A program made the position numbers and the translations under genes. 64,000 nt of DNA from CAZOKZ01 sp964580585 (lineage in GTDB: Bacteria > Sumerlaeota > Sumerlaeia > SLMS01 > JAHLLQ01): the NCBI GenBank assembly GCA_964580585.1, contig CAZOKZ010000001.1, positions 124,001 through 188,000 of the forward strand. Reading direction: 5' to 3'. This document shows positions 8,678-17,386 of the stretch, piece by piece. Below the pieces are notes generated by a model, which saw nothing but the letters and a program-made list of their open reading frames with translations, searched no databases and had not been told where the DNA came from. The first letter of the stretch is position 1, and each line of letters opens with the position of its first letter.

Positions 8678-10846
8678 GTGGTGACAAGAGCTGACAACGG
8701 ACCAACAAAACCAGGGGGAAGTATCGAGGTTCTGCCGGCAGGGATTTTGACGGAGACGACCTCGAACCGGTTACACCCAATCCAGGTGGAATTTTCGTAT
8801 CCCATCGGGTCGCGAATCAATATGGACTCAACACTTCCTTTGGACCTCTTTGAAGAGGACCCGGAAGAGTTGATCGATCAGTTTTCTTCGCCCAAGGAAT
8901 ATGAAGAACGTCTGGCGCCGTTATCTGCGCAGTTCAACCAGGAGCAGATGACGGGGAAAAATCCGACGGAACTTCAAGTCAAGTTCATCCGCCGACTGGC
9001 TAAACGACTTGAGACAGTCGCGGGTGTGCTGGAGCGCGCAAATAAGGAAAATTTCGGAGAAAAAGGTCCGGTCTCATTTGTTGGGCTGGGGATCGATCCC
9101 GCCACAATCGTCCGCATCATCGACCTGGACTACGAAACAGCGGACAATGTGTACAGCCACATCGCCAAGTTGTGGGACGAAGGGCATGTGACTCCGATTG
9201 TGACGACGCCGTTTCATACGTTGATGCCATTGTATCAACAGGACTTTGAAATCCGGTTGCTGGTGCGTATTGCCTTCGAGTTTTATTGGCCCGTATTGAA
9301 AAAATACAACCGGTCGGTCGCCAACATAACGGGTGAAAAATATTTTATGTGTGTGTTCTGGCTGCCCGAGGGAGCTTTCTCGAAGAAGGTACTCCAGATC
9401 GTGCACGAAGAGTTTACCAAACTGTGCGAGGCGGATAAGATTTCGCCATTCCACTTGGTATTATTGCTCGACACGGAACAATCGAACGAGCGCGAAAACG
9501 ATTTGCTGATGAAACGATGGAACACGCTGCGTCCAGCGCCTACGACGCGCGATATCGTTTCGATTATCTACAAGGAACGCCTGTTTTCCGACTGGGTGAT
9601 CCAGGGACATCCTTCGACCAAGAAACAACTGGATCGCACGATTGCCAAAGTCGATGCAGTCTTACGCGATCAGAACATCGATCACCTGTGGTCTCATTTC
9701 GAGCCGTTGATGACATTGATGTCCACGTTTAAGTCGTGTGTGAATTTTGAACAGAAGCTCATTAAATTGACAGAATTGGGCTATCAACCTTGCGGACCCG
9801 ATGTGTTTGTACGGCGCAAGTTACTCAACCTGTACGGTATGGAAGAAAACGAACCGCGCCGAACGACCTTGAAAGAAATGACGTGCTGGAATTCGTATTC
9901 CGACGCACCGGGATCGCTTGTGCTCTTCCGTGGCGTGGAGGAAACCGGCGGATTTCAATCCCGTACGTTCCTGGGCGATGACCGGCATTATTCGCGACGC
10001 ATGACCGATGGGACGAAACGCAAAGCGCGTGGCAACCCATGCTGGAAACCGGCGTTGATGGCGGCATTGCGCAATGTACATCGCGCAGTTGTCGGCGAAC
10101 CGAAAACATTCATGGGTGGAATGTTGGGGATGCTGCGTCAGATCGTTCCAATTCGACGTGTGCCTGTGATGATGCGGAATATTGAAGAGTTCCTGATTCG
10201 CTACTCACGGATTTTCTGGAAAGAACACTTTATTCATCATGTGTACAGCGAAGCGGACATTCGCCTCGACGAATTTGCCCGCGAATGCCTGCTGGCGAAT
10301 TTGCCCGACGATGCCGAACGTACCGAGCTGACCGAGGAAGAAATTCTGACGGCCGGAACGGCAGCCGAGGCTATTTATCACGCGCACGAGGGATTGAATT
10401 CGACGACTTTCGCATGGGAACACATGGACCACCGCGCAACGTATCATAATGTCACGATGATGACGTTGGCAGTTGTTCACGCCATGTATGTGTATCATTG
10501 GAATGACATGAAGGAAGAAGCGGACAAGTTGTTCGAGGTGTTCCGTACCGAGTTGTTGGATTTCCGCAACGCCTATAAACGCCACGAAATCGAAAAGCTT
10601 GGCGTGGAAGAAAAAATGTGGCGGGCAACGATCAAGTCGCAGGTTATGGATTCCGACTTGAACGTCGTAGAGCGCGCCGCACGTCGCGTAGCCGCGATTC
10701 ACTTGCGTCCACTTGGTTATCGCGATTCACTTGACCGCAAGGATCAGTTCATCTCGACTTCTGTGGGCCATATTTGGTCCTACGAACTCGACCATTTGAA
10801 CTTCAAGTTCGAGAATGAAAACTTCTGTGGTTTGCCTGAAGAGTAA
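8678..10846 (+). CDS. GH57-like (glycoside hydrolase/deacetylase fold) protein, function unknown
   Basis: The call rests on weak but ordered similarity to family 57 glycoside hydrolases. The stretch TPIVTTPFHTLMPL near residue 171 resembles the H-P-I-L-P-L region, and FWLPEGAFSKKVLQ near residue 227 resembles the G-F-W-x-x-E conserved region. The second half (residues 380-722) is helical and rich in conserved-looking acidic and tryptophan residues that I do not recognise. No signal peptide is visible, so a cytoplasmic role, for instance on glycogen-like glucans, is plausible but unproven. The start is uncertain: GTG at 8678 lies 14 bases after AAGGAG (8658-8663), while the ATG at 8822 gives a 674-residue protein starting MDSTLPLDL but has no clear ribosome-binding site. 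Confidence 0.6.
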   Translation: MVTRADNGPTKPGGSIEVLPAGILTETTSNRLHPIQVEFSYPIGSRINMDSTLPLDLFEEDPEELIDQFSSPKEYEERLAPLSAQFNQEQMTGKNPTELQVKFIRRLAKRLETVAGVLERANKENFGEKGPVSFVGLGIDPATIVRIIDLDYETADNVYSHIAKLWDEGHVTPIVTTPFHTLMPLYQQDFEIRLLVRIAFEFYWPVLKKYNRSVANITGEKYFMCVFWLPEGAFSKKVLQIVHEEFTKLCEADKISPFHLVLLLDTEQSNERENDLLMKRWNTLRPAPTTRDIVSIIYKERLFSDWVIQGHPSTKKQLDRTIAKVDAVLRDQNIDHLWSHFEPLMTLMSTFKSCVNFEQKLIKLTELGYQPCGPDVFVRRKLLNLYGMEENEPRRTTLKEMTCWNSYSDAPGSLVLFRGVEETGGFQSRTFLGDDRHYSRRMTDGTKRKARGNPCWKPALMAALRNVHRAVVGEPKTFMGGMLGMLRQIVPIRRVPVMMRNIEEFLIRYSRIFWKEHFIHHVYSEADIRLDEFARECLLANLPDDAERTELTEEEILTAGTAAEAIYHAHEGLNSTTFAWEHMDHRATYHNVTMMTLAVVHAMYVYHWNDMKEEADKLFEVFRTELLDFRNAYKRHEIEKLGVEEKMWRATIKSQVMDSDLNVVERAARRVAAIHLRPLGYRDSLDRKDQFISTSVGHIWSYELDHLNFKFENENFCGLPEE

Positions 10847-10931
10847 CTGTGTTGAGTTTTACGTGATACGAGACGCTTGAGCGTGGGGCGCAACTCCGTC
10901 CCTCTTTCAAACAGGAGCCAACATTTCACCC

Positions 10932-11177
10932 ATGGACTCAACGCCGACGGTGGAACAACTTGAGGAACGGGTGAAGGATATCCTGGAGCAGGTAAAGCCC
11001 TACTTGCAGTCCGAAGGTTGCGACTGTGCGTTGGATCGTATTGAAAATAACGTGGTTTATGTCCATATTTTCGGTCCCAGCGTGGGAAGTGCCTCCTCTA
11101 TCATGACATTGAAACTGGGCATCGAACGTCGCATCCTGGAAGAGTTGTCCGAAATCTCTTCCGTCGAAGCTGTCTGA
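10932..11177 (+). CDS. NifU C-terminal-like domain protein lacking the CxxC motif
   Basis: The 81-residue protein aligns along its whole length with the NifU/Nfu C-terminal scaffold domain: a VKPYLQSEG segment, a beta strand, then a TLKLGIERRILEEL helix and a VEAV end. In working scaffolds the middle reads G-A-C-x-x-C-P-S-S. Here it reads GPSVGSASS, so both cluster-binding cysteines are replaced by serine. Two other cysteines occur earlier (GCDC, residues 29-31). It therefore cannot hold an Fe-S cluster in the canonical way. It may be a structural or regulatory relative, or use the other pair. The downstream PHP phosphatase starts five bases after its stop, so the two are probably co-transcribed. 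Confidence 0.7.
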   Translation: MDSTPTVEQLEERVKDILEQVKPYLQSEGCDCALDRIENNVVYVHIFGPSVGSASSIMTLKLGIERRILEELSEISSVEAV

Positions 11178-11181
11178 CCAA

Positions 11182-11982
11182 GTGATCGATCTTCACAACC
11201 ATACCCCTTATTGTCATCACGCCATTGGCGATCCGGCTGAATATGTGGAACGCGCGCGCGCGATGGGAATGCGCGAATATGGTTTCGCGGAACATTCTCC
11301 ATGGATGCATCAGTATGCAGGCGAGCAAATCGCCCCCTCCAATGATGAATTCGACGAATATCTCGACGTAATCGAAGCGTTGCGGGATCGGGAAAACGGG
11401 CGCGGTGAAATGAATCTGCGCATTGGAATCGAAGTCGATTTCATCCCCGAAAAAACGAGTCTCGCCACCGACTTTTTGAACGCCTATCCATTTGATTTTT
11501 GCATCGGCTCAATTCACAATATCGGCGATTGGATTTTCGACCACCCGGATCATCTGGATCGCTGGAATTCGGTAAATGTGCGCGAGGTGTATGAGACGTA
11601 TTTTGCACTGATGAGGCAGATGATCGAATGGGATGAAATCGATATTATCGCTCATCTCGATCTGCCGAAAAAATTCGGTCATCGTCCTGAAGAAGGCTAC
11701 ATCGATTTGGTCCGCGACCTAATTCCCGCGGTTAAAAAATCGGGTCTGGTGGTGGAAGTCAATACAGCGGGTCTGGATAAACCAGTCGGGGAATTTTACC
11801 CCTCGGACGAAATTGTTCAATTGTTGGTAGAAGAAAATATCCCGCTCACGATCAGCAGCGACGCACACAAACCCGAACAAGTCGGTGCGCATCACAAAAG
11901 GGCGATCAAGCTCTTGAAAAAACTTGGCGTGCAGGAACTCTACACGTTCGATAAACGTCATCGACTGGCGTTACCGCTTTGA
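11182..11982 (+). CDS. PHP-domain histidinol-phosphatase
   Basis: The 266-residue protein has the metal-binding motifs of the HisK-type PHP family in order: IDLHNHTPYCHHA at the N-terminus, GIEVDF near residue 92, GSIHNI near 112, IIAHLDLPKKFG near 155 and ISSDAHKPEQVG near 220. The enzyme would remove phosphate from L-histidinol phosphate in histidine synthesis using a trinuclear metal site. The start is GTG at 11182, four bases after the upstream stop. Another histidine gene, hisG, is in the window at 49.8-50.7 kb, so the pathway is scattered rather than in an operon. Related PHP phosphoesterases with other substrates cannot be excluded. Confidence 0.85.
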   Translation: MIDLHNHTPYCHHAIGDPAEYVERARAMGMREYGFAEHSPWMHQYAGEQIAPSNDEFDEYLDVIEALRDRENGRGEMNLRIGIEVDFIPEKTSLATDFLNAYPFDFCIGSIHNIGDWIFDHPDHLDRWNSVNVREVYETYFALMRQMIEWDEIDIIAHLDLPKKFGHRPEEGYIDLVRDLIPAVKKSGLVVEVNTAGLDKPVGEFYPSDEIVQLLVEENIPLTISSDAHKPEQVGAHHKRAIKLLKKLGVQELYTFDKRHRLALPL

Positions 11983-12006
11983 GCTTTCCACTTCCCGTTC
12001 ATCCGA

Positions 12007-13359
12007 TTATTTGCTGACGGTCACCGCAGCGTTTTCGGTACTCTCTTCGGATTTAATACCAGCAGAGAGGCTGACGAAACGATTTCGCAAGGTGCGAGCA
12101 TCAGCATGAAAATCACGGGCTTCCGTTCCCATGTAAAGTTGATCGCTACCGCTGAGTTGAGTGTTCAATACCACGCCAAGTATTTCCAGCGCTCCCTCGT
12201 AATCTTCTTTTCGTTCCAATGACTGCGCCAGTTGCAAACGAGCGAGGGACGATTCACCAGGATAAATTTCGGCATAACGTGAGAGGAATAATTGGGCGAG
12301 TTCTTCCACGCGTGCCCAGTCCCCTTCCCACGCGAATGTTTGCAGATTCACAAGTTCCATTTTACAAAGCAACCGTTGCTCGGAAACCGGTGTGGCGTCA
12401 TAGGCTTCGCGTAGATGCGAGCGAATCGATCCCCAGGAAGGACGCGGCGATTCTGGCCCTGAAGCAAGTTCAACTTCGAGTGCAATCATACGCAATTGGT
12501 CGCGTGATTTTCCTGCGATCGAGCGATCGGCGTCGTGTAGCAATGCATTACTGGCCGCCCAGGCACCGCGCCAGTCACGACGATAACCGTACAGCAAATC
12601 GGCGACGATTTCTGCACATCGTAAACGCTCAACGGAGGAGCCTTTCCACACGTTGCGAGCTACGTTCCCTGCAAGGTAAAGGCAAGTCTCAGGTTCCTCG
12701 TGTTGCGTCATTAAAAAGTCCGCAAGAAACGTTGCCGAGGCTGCTTTGATATCGGGAGATTCGTTCGCGTTCAATCGGTTGAGATGAAACTGTAACTCAT
12801 CGCCGCTCTCTCCGCCAACGAGAGAAGACATGCTTTCCAGGCGAGCGTTGATTCTCTCCCAGGTCATGTTTTTGCTGTCTTGGGTTTCAACAACGGCAAA
12901 AGCAGGCAACGTCGGTCCTTCGATTTCGGTAGGAACACTTTGAGTTCCGCGTGGAAGGATAACGATTTTTTCGACGGAAAGTTTTTGGACATCCAATTCT
13001 TCGGCAATGTATGCTGCATCGGCAAAACGTGAAAAATTCCCGAGCATCACACTGGAACTGCCATCCTGAGTCACAACACGGACGGGCTTCCAATCCAAGT
13101 TCCGCATCGTGCTGGCTACGCCTTCGGCGAGGGTACTGGAAGGAAAGCTGACCATTTGAACCGCGTAACGAATCGGTTGGTCCTCGATGTCGCCAGATTT
13201 CCAAATCGCTGCCGAGTTTTTCTGTACCTGAGTAGTGGCAGTTTTTGCGACTGGCTGCGCAAGTGATGTTGCAGGAAAAATTCCCAACGAAAGTAATAAG
13301 GTCCAAGTGGCCAGACGTTTCAACGGCGTGCTCCTCACGAAAGCGTTGTTTCTGGTCAA
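12007..13359 (-). CDS. Exported SPOR-like domain protein with helical repeat region
   Basis: The 450-residue product starts with a basic segment and a hydrophobic stretch (WTLLLSLGIFPATSLAQP), a clear Sec signal peptide cut near residue 35. Residues of about 62-135 (RYAVQMVSFPSS, then SVMLGNFSRFADAAYIAEEL) have the pattern of an SPOR domain, which binds denuded peptidoglycan glycan strands at division sites. The rest is helical and looks TPR-like, with paired helices such as LAQLFLSRYAEIYPGESSLA and LARLQLAQSLERKEDYEGAL. It probably works in the periplasm on envelope or division processes. The convergent PHP gene ends only 24 bases away, so the pair share a short non-coding gap. Confidence 0.65.
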   Translation of the reverse strand: MTRNNAFVRSTPLKRLATWTLLLSLGIFPATSLAQPVAKTATTQVQKNSAAIWKSGDIEDQPIRYAVQMVSFPSSTLAEGVASTMRNLDWKPVRVVTQDGSSSVMLGNFSRFADAAYIAEELDVQKLSVEKIVILPRGTQSVPTEIEGPTLPAFAVVETQDSKNMTWERINARLESMSSLVGGESGDELQFHLNRLNANESPDIKAASATFLADFLMTQHEEPETCLYLAGNVARNVWKGSSVERLRCAEIVADLLYGYRRDWRGAWAASNALLHDADRSIAGKSRDQLRMIALEVELASGPESPRPSWGSIRSHLREAYDATPVSEQRLLCKMELVNLQTFAWEGDWARVEELAQLFLSRYAEIYPGESSLARLQLAQSLERKEDYEGALEILGVVLNTQLSGSDQLYMGTEARDFHADARTLRNRFVSLSAGIKSEESTENAAVTVSK

Positions 13360-13428
13360 CTTAAGGACACCCGTGGGGAGAAACCCAAGGCGAAAATTGT
13401 GGAAAGCGAATTTCCAGGGCGAAAAAGA

Positions 13429-13456
13429 ATGGGGCGACTTCGTCAGAAGCCGCCCC
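13429..13456 (-). terminator. Probable terminator of the metalloprotease gene
   Basis: Read on the minus strand, GGGGCGGCTTC (from 13456) pairs with GAAGTCGCCCC (to 13431) around the loop TGAC, with one mismatch. A T-rich ATTCTTTTT follows. It lies 27 bases beyond the stop of the gene at 13483-17181. Confidence 0.65.
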
Positions 13457-13482
13457 GTGTCGAACGTGATTGATTACTGTGC

Positions 13483-16400
13483 TTATTTCACGCGTCCAAT
13501 GTAGGAGCGCCAGTTGCCTTCCGGGTTACTGCGGAAGCCGATAGCACCCAGTTTGGTCGGAGGCGAGGTAAAGGTCGATTTGGTCGATGTCGCAGACCAC
13601 AATTCGCCGTATTCGGTCAATTGAACCAGGTCATCCACACCGTCGCCGTCCATATCGCCCGCGAAGATATCCCAGCCGTTGTTCAAACGCGGAGCATACT
13701 TGAAGCCGAGGAAGTTCCAGCGCGAAGGAGCGCCGAAACCAGCGCCGTTCGAGAGGGCAACCCAGGCATCCGTAAACGGAGTTAGCGTCATCAGGTCATC
13801 TCTGCCGTCGTCGTTGAAGTCGCCGACCAACAAACCATAGCCCGGATTGACGGAATCACCGCGATCATATTGGAAGCCAAAGGCTCCCCAATCGGCGGGC
13901 GGGTTAAAGCCTGCACCGGTCGAGGTATGAACGTAAACCTGGCCGCCAGCGCGAACTTCGATGATGTCGTCGTTTCCATCGCCGTTCAAATCGCCTGCGC
14001 CAACCCAGTTACCGTTGTTCGGGTCGTAAATCACCCCGCCAGCGGATGAGAAGGAGGGACCAGGGATCGCGCCGCCAGAATTCAATCCCAACCAGATATC
14101 GCCGTACTGGGTAATTTGTGCCAAGTCGGTGAAGCCGTCGCCGTCGAAGTCGCCCGGAATGGCAACCCAGCCACCGTTTTCAAGATACAGGTAACCCGGC
14201 GCGGAGTTGAATGTGTTGATGAAGGTTTCCGAACCCGAGTTGAACGTAATCCACGCCTCGCCATATTCGGTAACCGTCAACAGTTCGATGAGTTCGTCGC
14301 CGTTGAAGTCGCCTGCGATAGTTTGCCAATCGATGCTGGCGTCATGTTTAAAGCCAATCGCTCCCCACTTGACCGGGCCGGAAAGCGTTCCGGCTACGTT
14401 TTCAGAACCCCAGGCTTCGGTGTATTGCGTCAGGCAGAGGATTGAATCGACACTATTGTCAACCTTCGCGGAATTCAGGAAGTTGACGGCTTGCTCCAGG
14501 TCATTGACGCCCGGTGTGCCGAAACCATCCCAAGTACCAATGCTGTCGATGAAGACCGTAGGAGCGTCGGTTGAAGCGAAAAAGATGTAAGAGGCGAAAG
14601 CGTATTGCGAAAGCGCTCCAGCACCGTATTGCGAGGTAACTTGGCCGGCTGTACGTGCCAAGGTGACCGCTGAGTTTCCATCCACCGGATCAATCCAGAT
14701 GGAAATACCACCGTTGTTGGTGGCTGGGTTGTTGTCGGTGGCCGAGGTATATTGAATAACACATGTGTGCCAAACTTGAGGCGTCACCGGCACTATTTGC
14801 GTCGTGCTTAATTGCCCCGGAGTCGTGTTGGGATAATCCAACCGAAGACCTACATTTCCGCTACCGTCTTTTCCGACTTCGATAATGTATGCAAAGGGAT
14901 TGAAGTTGTCGAACGGCGCACCTTTATTGACCGGAGTGAATAATTGTGTGAATGCCCCGAGCGGCACATTGGTTGTATCGCCAATGCGGAAGCAGAACGC
15001 GACTTGATGGGCTGATTCGACATAGCTGCCACCGCCAATTTGGTTGGAAGTTACCATGGCGTTGTTTTCGTTGCCGTCCCATGTCAATCCGCGACCGTTG
15101 AGCGATTGAACCGTGTCCACAGCAAACCCGTTTGCGGTTGTGGTACCGCCACCATAAATCAAGCTAAAGCCCGTTCCCGTGTCGTTTGCCACTGGGGGTG
15201 GAGCACCACCCGACAAGCCCGGGAAGGCATTGAATTCTTCCGCGTCGTTGGGCAGACCCGGTCCATCGATATAGGTGTTGGTGTCCGAATCGGAATTATT
15301 GCCGGTGTTGGTATCTACGACACCAATGGGTTGAGTGATCGAGGCAGTGTTTACAAGCGTTGCAGCCGATGCTCCTGCGTCAATCGTACCGTCGATGGTG
15401 ATTGTCGCCGTACCGCCGCTCGGGAACGTGGTAATATTCAGACTCAGGTTGCCGTTACCGCTGGCCGGACCTGCTGCTCCCCCACCATAGACGACGCTCC
15501 AGGAAGCGCCTGTTACTTGCGAAGGAAGATTATCCGTCACCACCGAACCATCGGCAGAATCGGGACCATTGTTGCTCGCAACCAACGTGTATGTGATCGG
15601 ATCGCCCGGATCGATGATGGTCAAACCGTCGTCCTTGGTAATCGCAACGTCAGCTTCGGGGAAACCGCCTGCAGGTGTGAAGTCAACTTGGACATCGTAC
15701 AATTGAACCTCATCAACGCCTGAAGAGTAAACCTTGACGTAGTAAGTTCCCGTCGCGGGCAAAGGAGCTCCGATAATCTGTTCGGTCGATCCGGCAGGTT
15801 GAGTGTTCGCAGTTGCGATCACCGAAGTACCGTCCGTCCCGATAAGCTGAACGTCCAAGTTCGTGAGCGTCGTAGTGTCCAGGTTTGTTCCTGCAGTACA
15901 GGAACCGTCGCCGTTTTGCGGCCCTTCAAGATAGGTGGACCCAATTGGGAACAAAGTGACGACGACCGTGCCGGTCTGGCTGATCGAAAAGGAGTAATAA
16001 TCGACATCGAGATTTCCGAACACACCGACTTCATCGGGAAAGTTTCCAATATTCGTGACCAAGTTGCCCCAATGAGTCGCGGTACCGGCGGTTTCGTTGC
16101 TTTCAAACATATCGCCGTAGTTATTTTGCGCGCCGAGTATGTCGTCGTGCTGCGGACCATCGAAACCCGTATTGATGAACGGTTCCATCAGCTTGGTCCC
16201 GTCCATGGGGCAGGTATGCGAGAGACCCAGACCATGACCATGTTCGTGGGAGAGTGTGTTGCGCATCCCAATCGAATTGTTTGTGGTATTCCCGTAAAAT
16301 GTCGGGTTACCCGTATCGATCACCATGTCGCCGTTGTTCGGGAAAAAGTTGTAGGCAAGAATATTCGAGCCACTCTCGCCATCAACATAGTGACCGCCAA

Positions 16401-17181
16401 TTCGGCAATCGCCACGAACGCCCGCCACGCCTGCATTGAGTTTCAATGCAACACCGTCGTCGTTCGATTCGTATTGATAGTCAATTCCCGTCAACTCTTC
16501 CCAACGATCGAAGATGTTGGTAAAGAGCGGCTGCCACGTAGCCTGGTTGCCGTACAAACCATTCAGGAAAGCGATCAAACTGCTGGGATCGTTGGTTTCC
16601 GTGGCAATGCTGGCGTCCTTGGCAATAGGAGTTCCGTCGGGGACAAAGCTGTACGTTAAGACAAACGGCTGGCCTTGCGCGATACTGACGGTGTTGGCGG
16701 TTGTGGTCCAACGCCCGCTGGGCCGAAACTTGTCGTCGCCAAAAATCGCTTTGTCGAAAGCTGCCATGGCTTTCTCTGAATAACCGGGCGTAAAACAAAA
16801 CACCGGGCGTTCGTCAAACGACCGTGTATCGATGGCAAAATTTCTCAGTGTAATTTGATGGCCGAGTGTGAGCGAGTTGAAGTCGGCACGCGGAAGCATG
16901 TCTTTAACATCTTCGTACAGAATATCTGTCGAAGGATTTGATTCGATGGTAATCGGAGCGCGCGCGGCGCTGCGCTCGGGAACTTTCAAACCCAGATGAT
17001 GGAAAACCAACGGTTCGGTCATCAGCATCAATTGGGCTTCGTTAAAATAAATTTGCTGCGGGGCCTTTACCTTTGCAGTTTCCGTTGTTGAGGGACACTG
17101 AAGACAAGCCGGGCACCCTGGGTCTGCTTGCAGCGAGGATGCTGCGAGCAGGGAAAGTGTCATCAAAGCGGTTTTTTTCAT
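13483..17181 (-). CDS. Secreted matrixin-like zinc metalloprotease with PPC, DUF11, lectin-like and FG-GAP modules
   Basis: The 1232-residue protein has a signal peptide (MKKTALMTLSLLAASSLQA). The next 300 residues lead to the zinc site HEHGHGLGLSH near residue 311, the HExxHxxGxxH motif of metzincins, with a Met-turn candidate (CPMDGTKLM) just after. Residues of about 385-500 look like a pre-peptidase C-terminal domain. A DUF11 repeat spans about 509-640 (VAITKDDGLTIIDPGDPITY), and a concanavalin-like module about 650-930. Five or six FG-GAP/VCBS units fill 940-1225, each with a D-x-(N/D)-G-D calcium loop such as GDFDGDGFTD, GDLNGDGNDD and GDMDGDGVDD. It is most likely a calcium-dependent exported protease. 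The plus-strand open frames inside it are shadows. It ends before the hairpin at 13431-13456. Confidence 0.88.
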   Translation of the reverse strand: MKKTALMTLSLLAASSLQADPGCPACLQCPSTTETAKVKAPQQIYFNEAQLMLMTEPLVFHHLGLKVPERSAARAPITIESNPSTDILYEDVKDMLPRADFNSLTLGHQITLRNFAIDTRSFDERPVFCFTPGYSEKAMAAFDKAIFGDDKFRPSGRWTTTANTVSIAQGQPFVLTYSFVPDGTPIAKDASIATETNDPSSLIAFLNGLYGNQATWQPLFTNIFDRWEELTGIDYQYESNDDGVALKLNAGVAGVRGDCRIGGHYVDGESGSNILAYNFFPNNGDMVIDTGNPTFYGNTTNNSIGMRNTLSHEHGHGLGLSHTCPMDGTKLMEPFINTGFDGPQHDDILGAQNNYGDMFESNETAGTATHWGNLVTNIGNFPDEVGVFGNLDVDYYSFSISQTGTVVVTLFPIGSTYLEGPQNGDGSCTAGTNLDTTTLTNLDVQLIGTDGTSVIATANTQPAGSTEQIIGAPLPATGTYYVKVYSSGVDEVQLYDVQVDFTPAGGFPEADVAITKDDGLTIIDPGDPITYTLVASNNGPDSADGSVVTDNLPSQVTGASWSVVYGGGAAGPASGNGNLSLNITTFPSGGTATITIDGTIDAGASAATLVNTASITQPIGVVDTNTGNNSDSDTNTYIDGPGLPNDAEEFNAFPGLSGGAPPPVANDTGTGFSLIYGGGTTTANGFAVDTVQSLNGRGLTWDGNENNAMVTSNQIGGGSYVESAHQVAFCFRIGDTTNVPLGAFTQLFTPVNKGAPFDNFNPFAYIIEVGKDGSGNVGLRLDYPNTTPGQLSTTQIVPVTPQVWHTCVIQYTSATDNNPATNNGGISIWIDPVDGNSAVTLARTAGQVTSQYGAGALSQYAFASYIFFASTDAPTVFIDSIGTWDGFGTPGVNDLEQAVNFLNSAKVDNSVDSILCLTQYTEAWGSENVAGTLSGPVKWGAIGFKHDASIDWQTIAGDFNGDELIELLTVTEYGEAWITFNSGSETFINTFNSAPGYLYLENGGWVAIPGDFDGDGFTDLAQITQYGDIWLGLNSGGAIPGPSFSSAGGVIYDPNNGNWVGAGDLNGDGNDDIIEVRAGGQVYVHTSTGAGFNPPADWGAFGFQYDRGDSVNPGYGLLVGDFNDDGRDDLMTLTPFTDAWVALSNGAGFGAPSRWNFLGFKYAPRLNNGWDIFAGDMDGDGVDDLVQLTEYGELWSATSTKSTFTSPPTKLGAIGFRSNPEGNWRSYIGRVK

Positions 17182-17386
17182 CCTTCGGGGGATCTCCCTA
17201 TGTTGATATCATACAATTCGTTGGAGGAAAGGTTTAAGGTGAATTTTATCGCAGCGTGGATTGGCAGGGACCAACCGGTGATACTGATCATTATTTCTAT
17301 GCTTGAATGGAACCTGAATTCAAAATCTCCAGCAAGTCCAAAAACTGTTTTTCAGTAGTTTGGTACCGTATTTCATGGATTTTTTG

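Noticed and set aside
15040..16659. Two long plus-strand frames (227 and 286 residues) inside the metalloprotease gene
   Set aside because: They lie in DNA fully explained by the minus-strand protein with zinc site and repeats.
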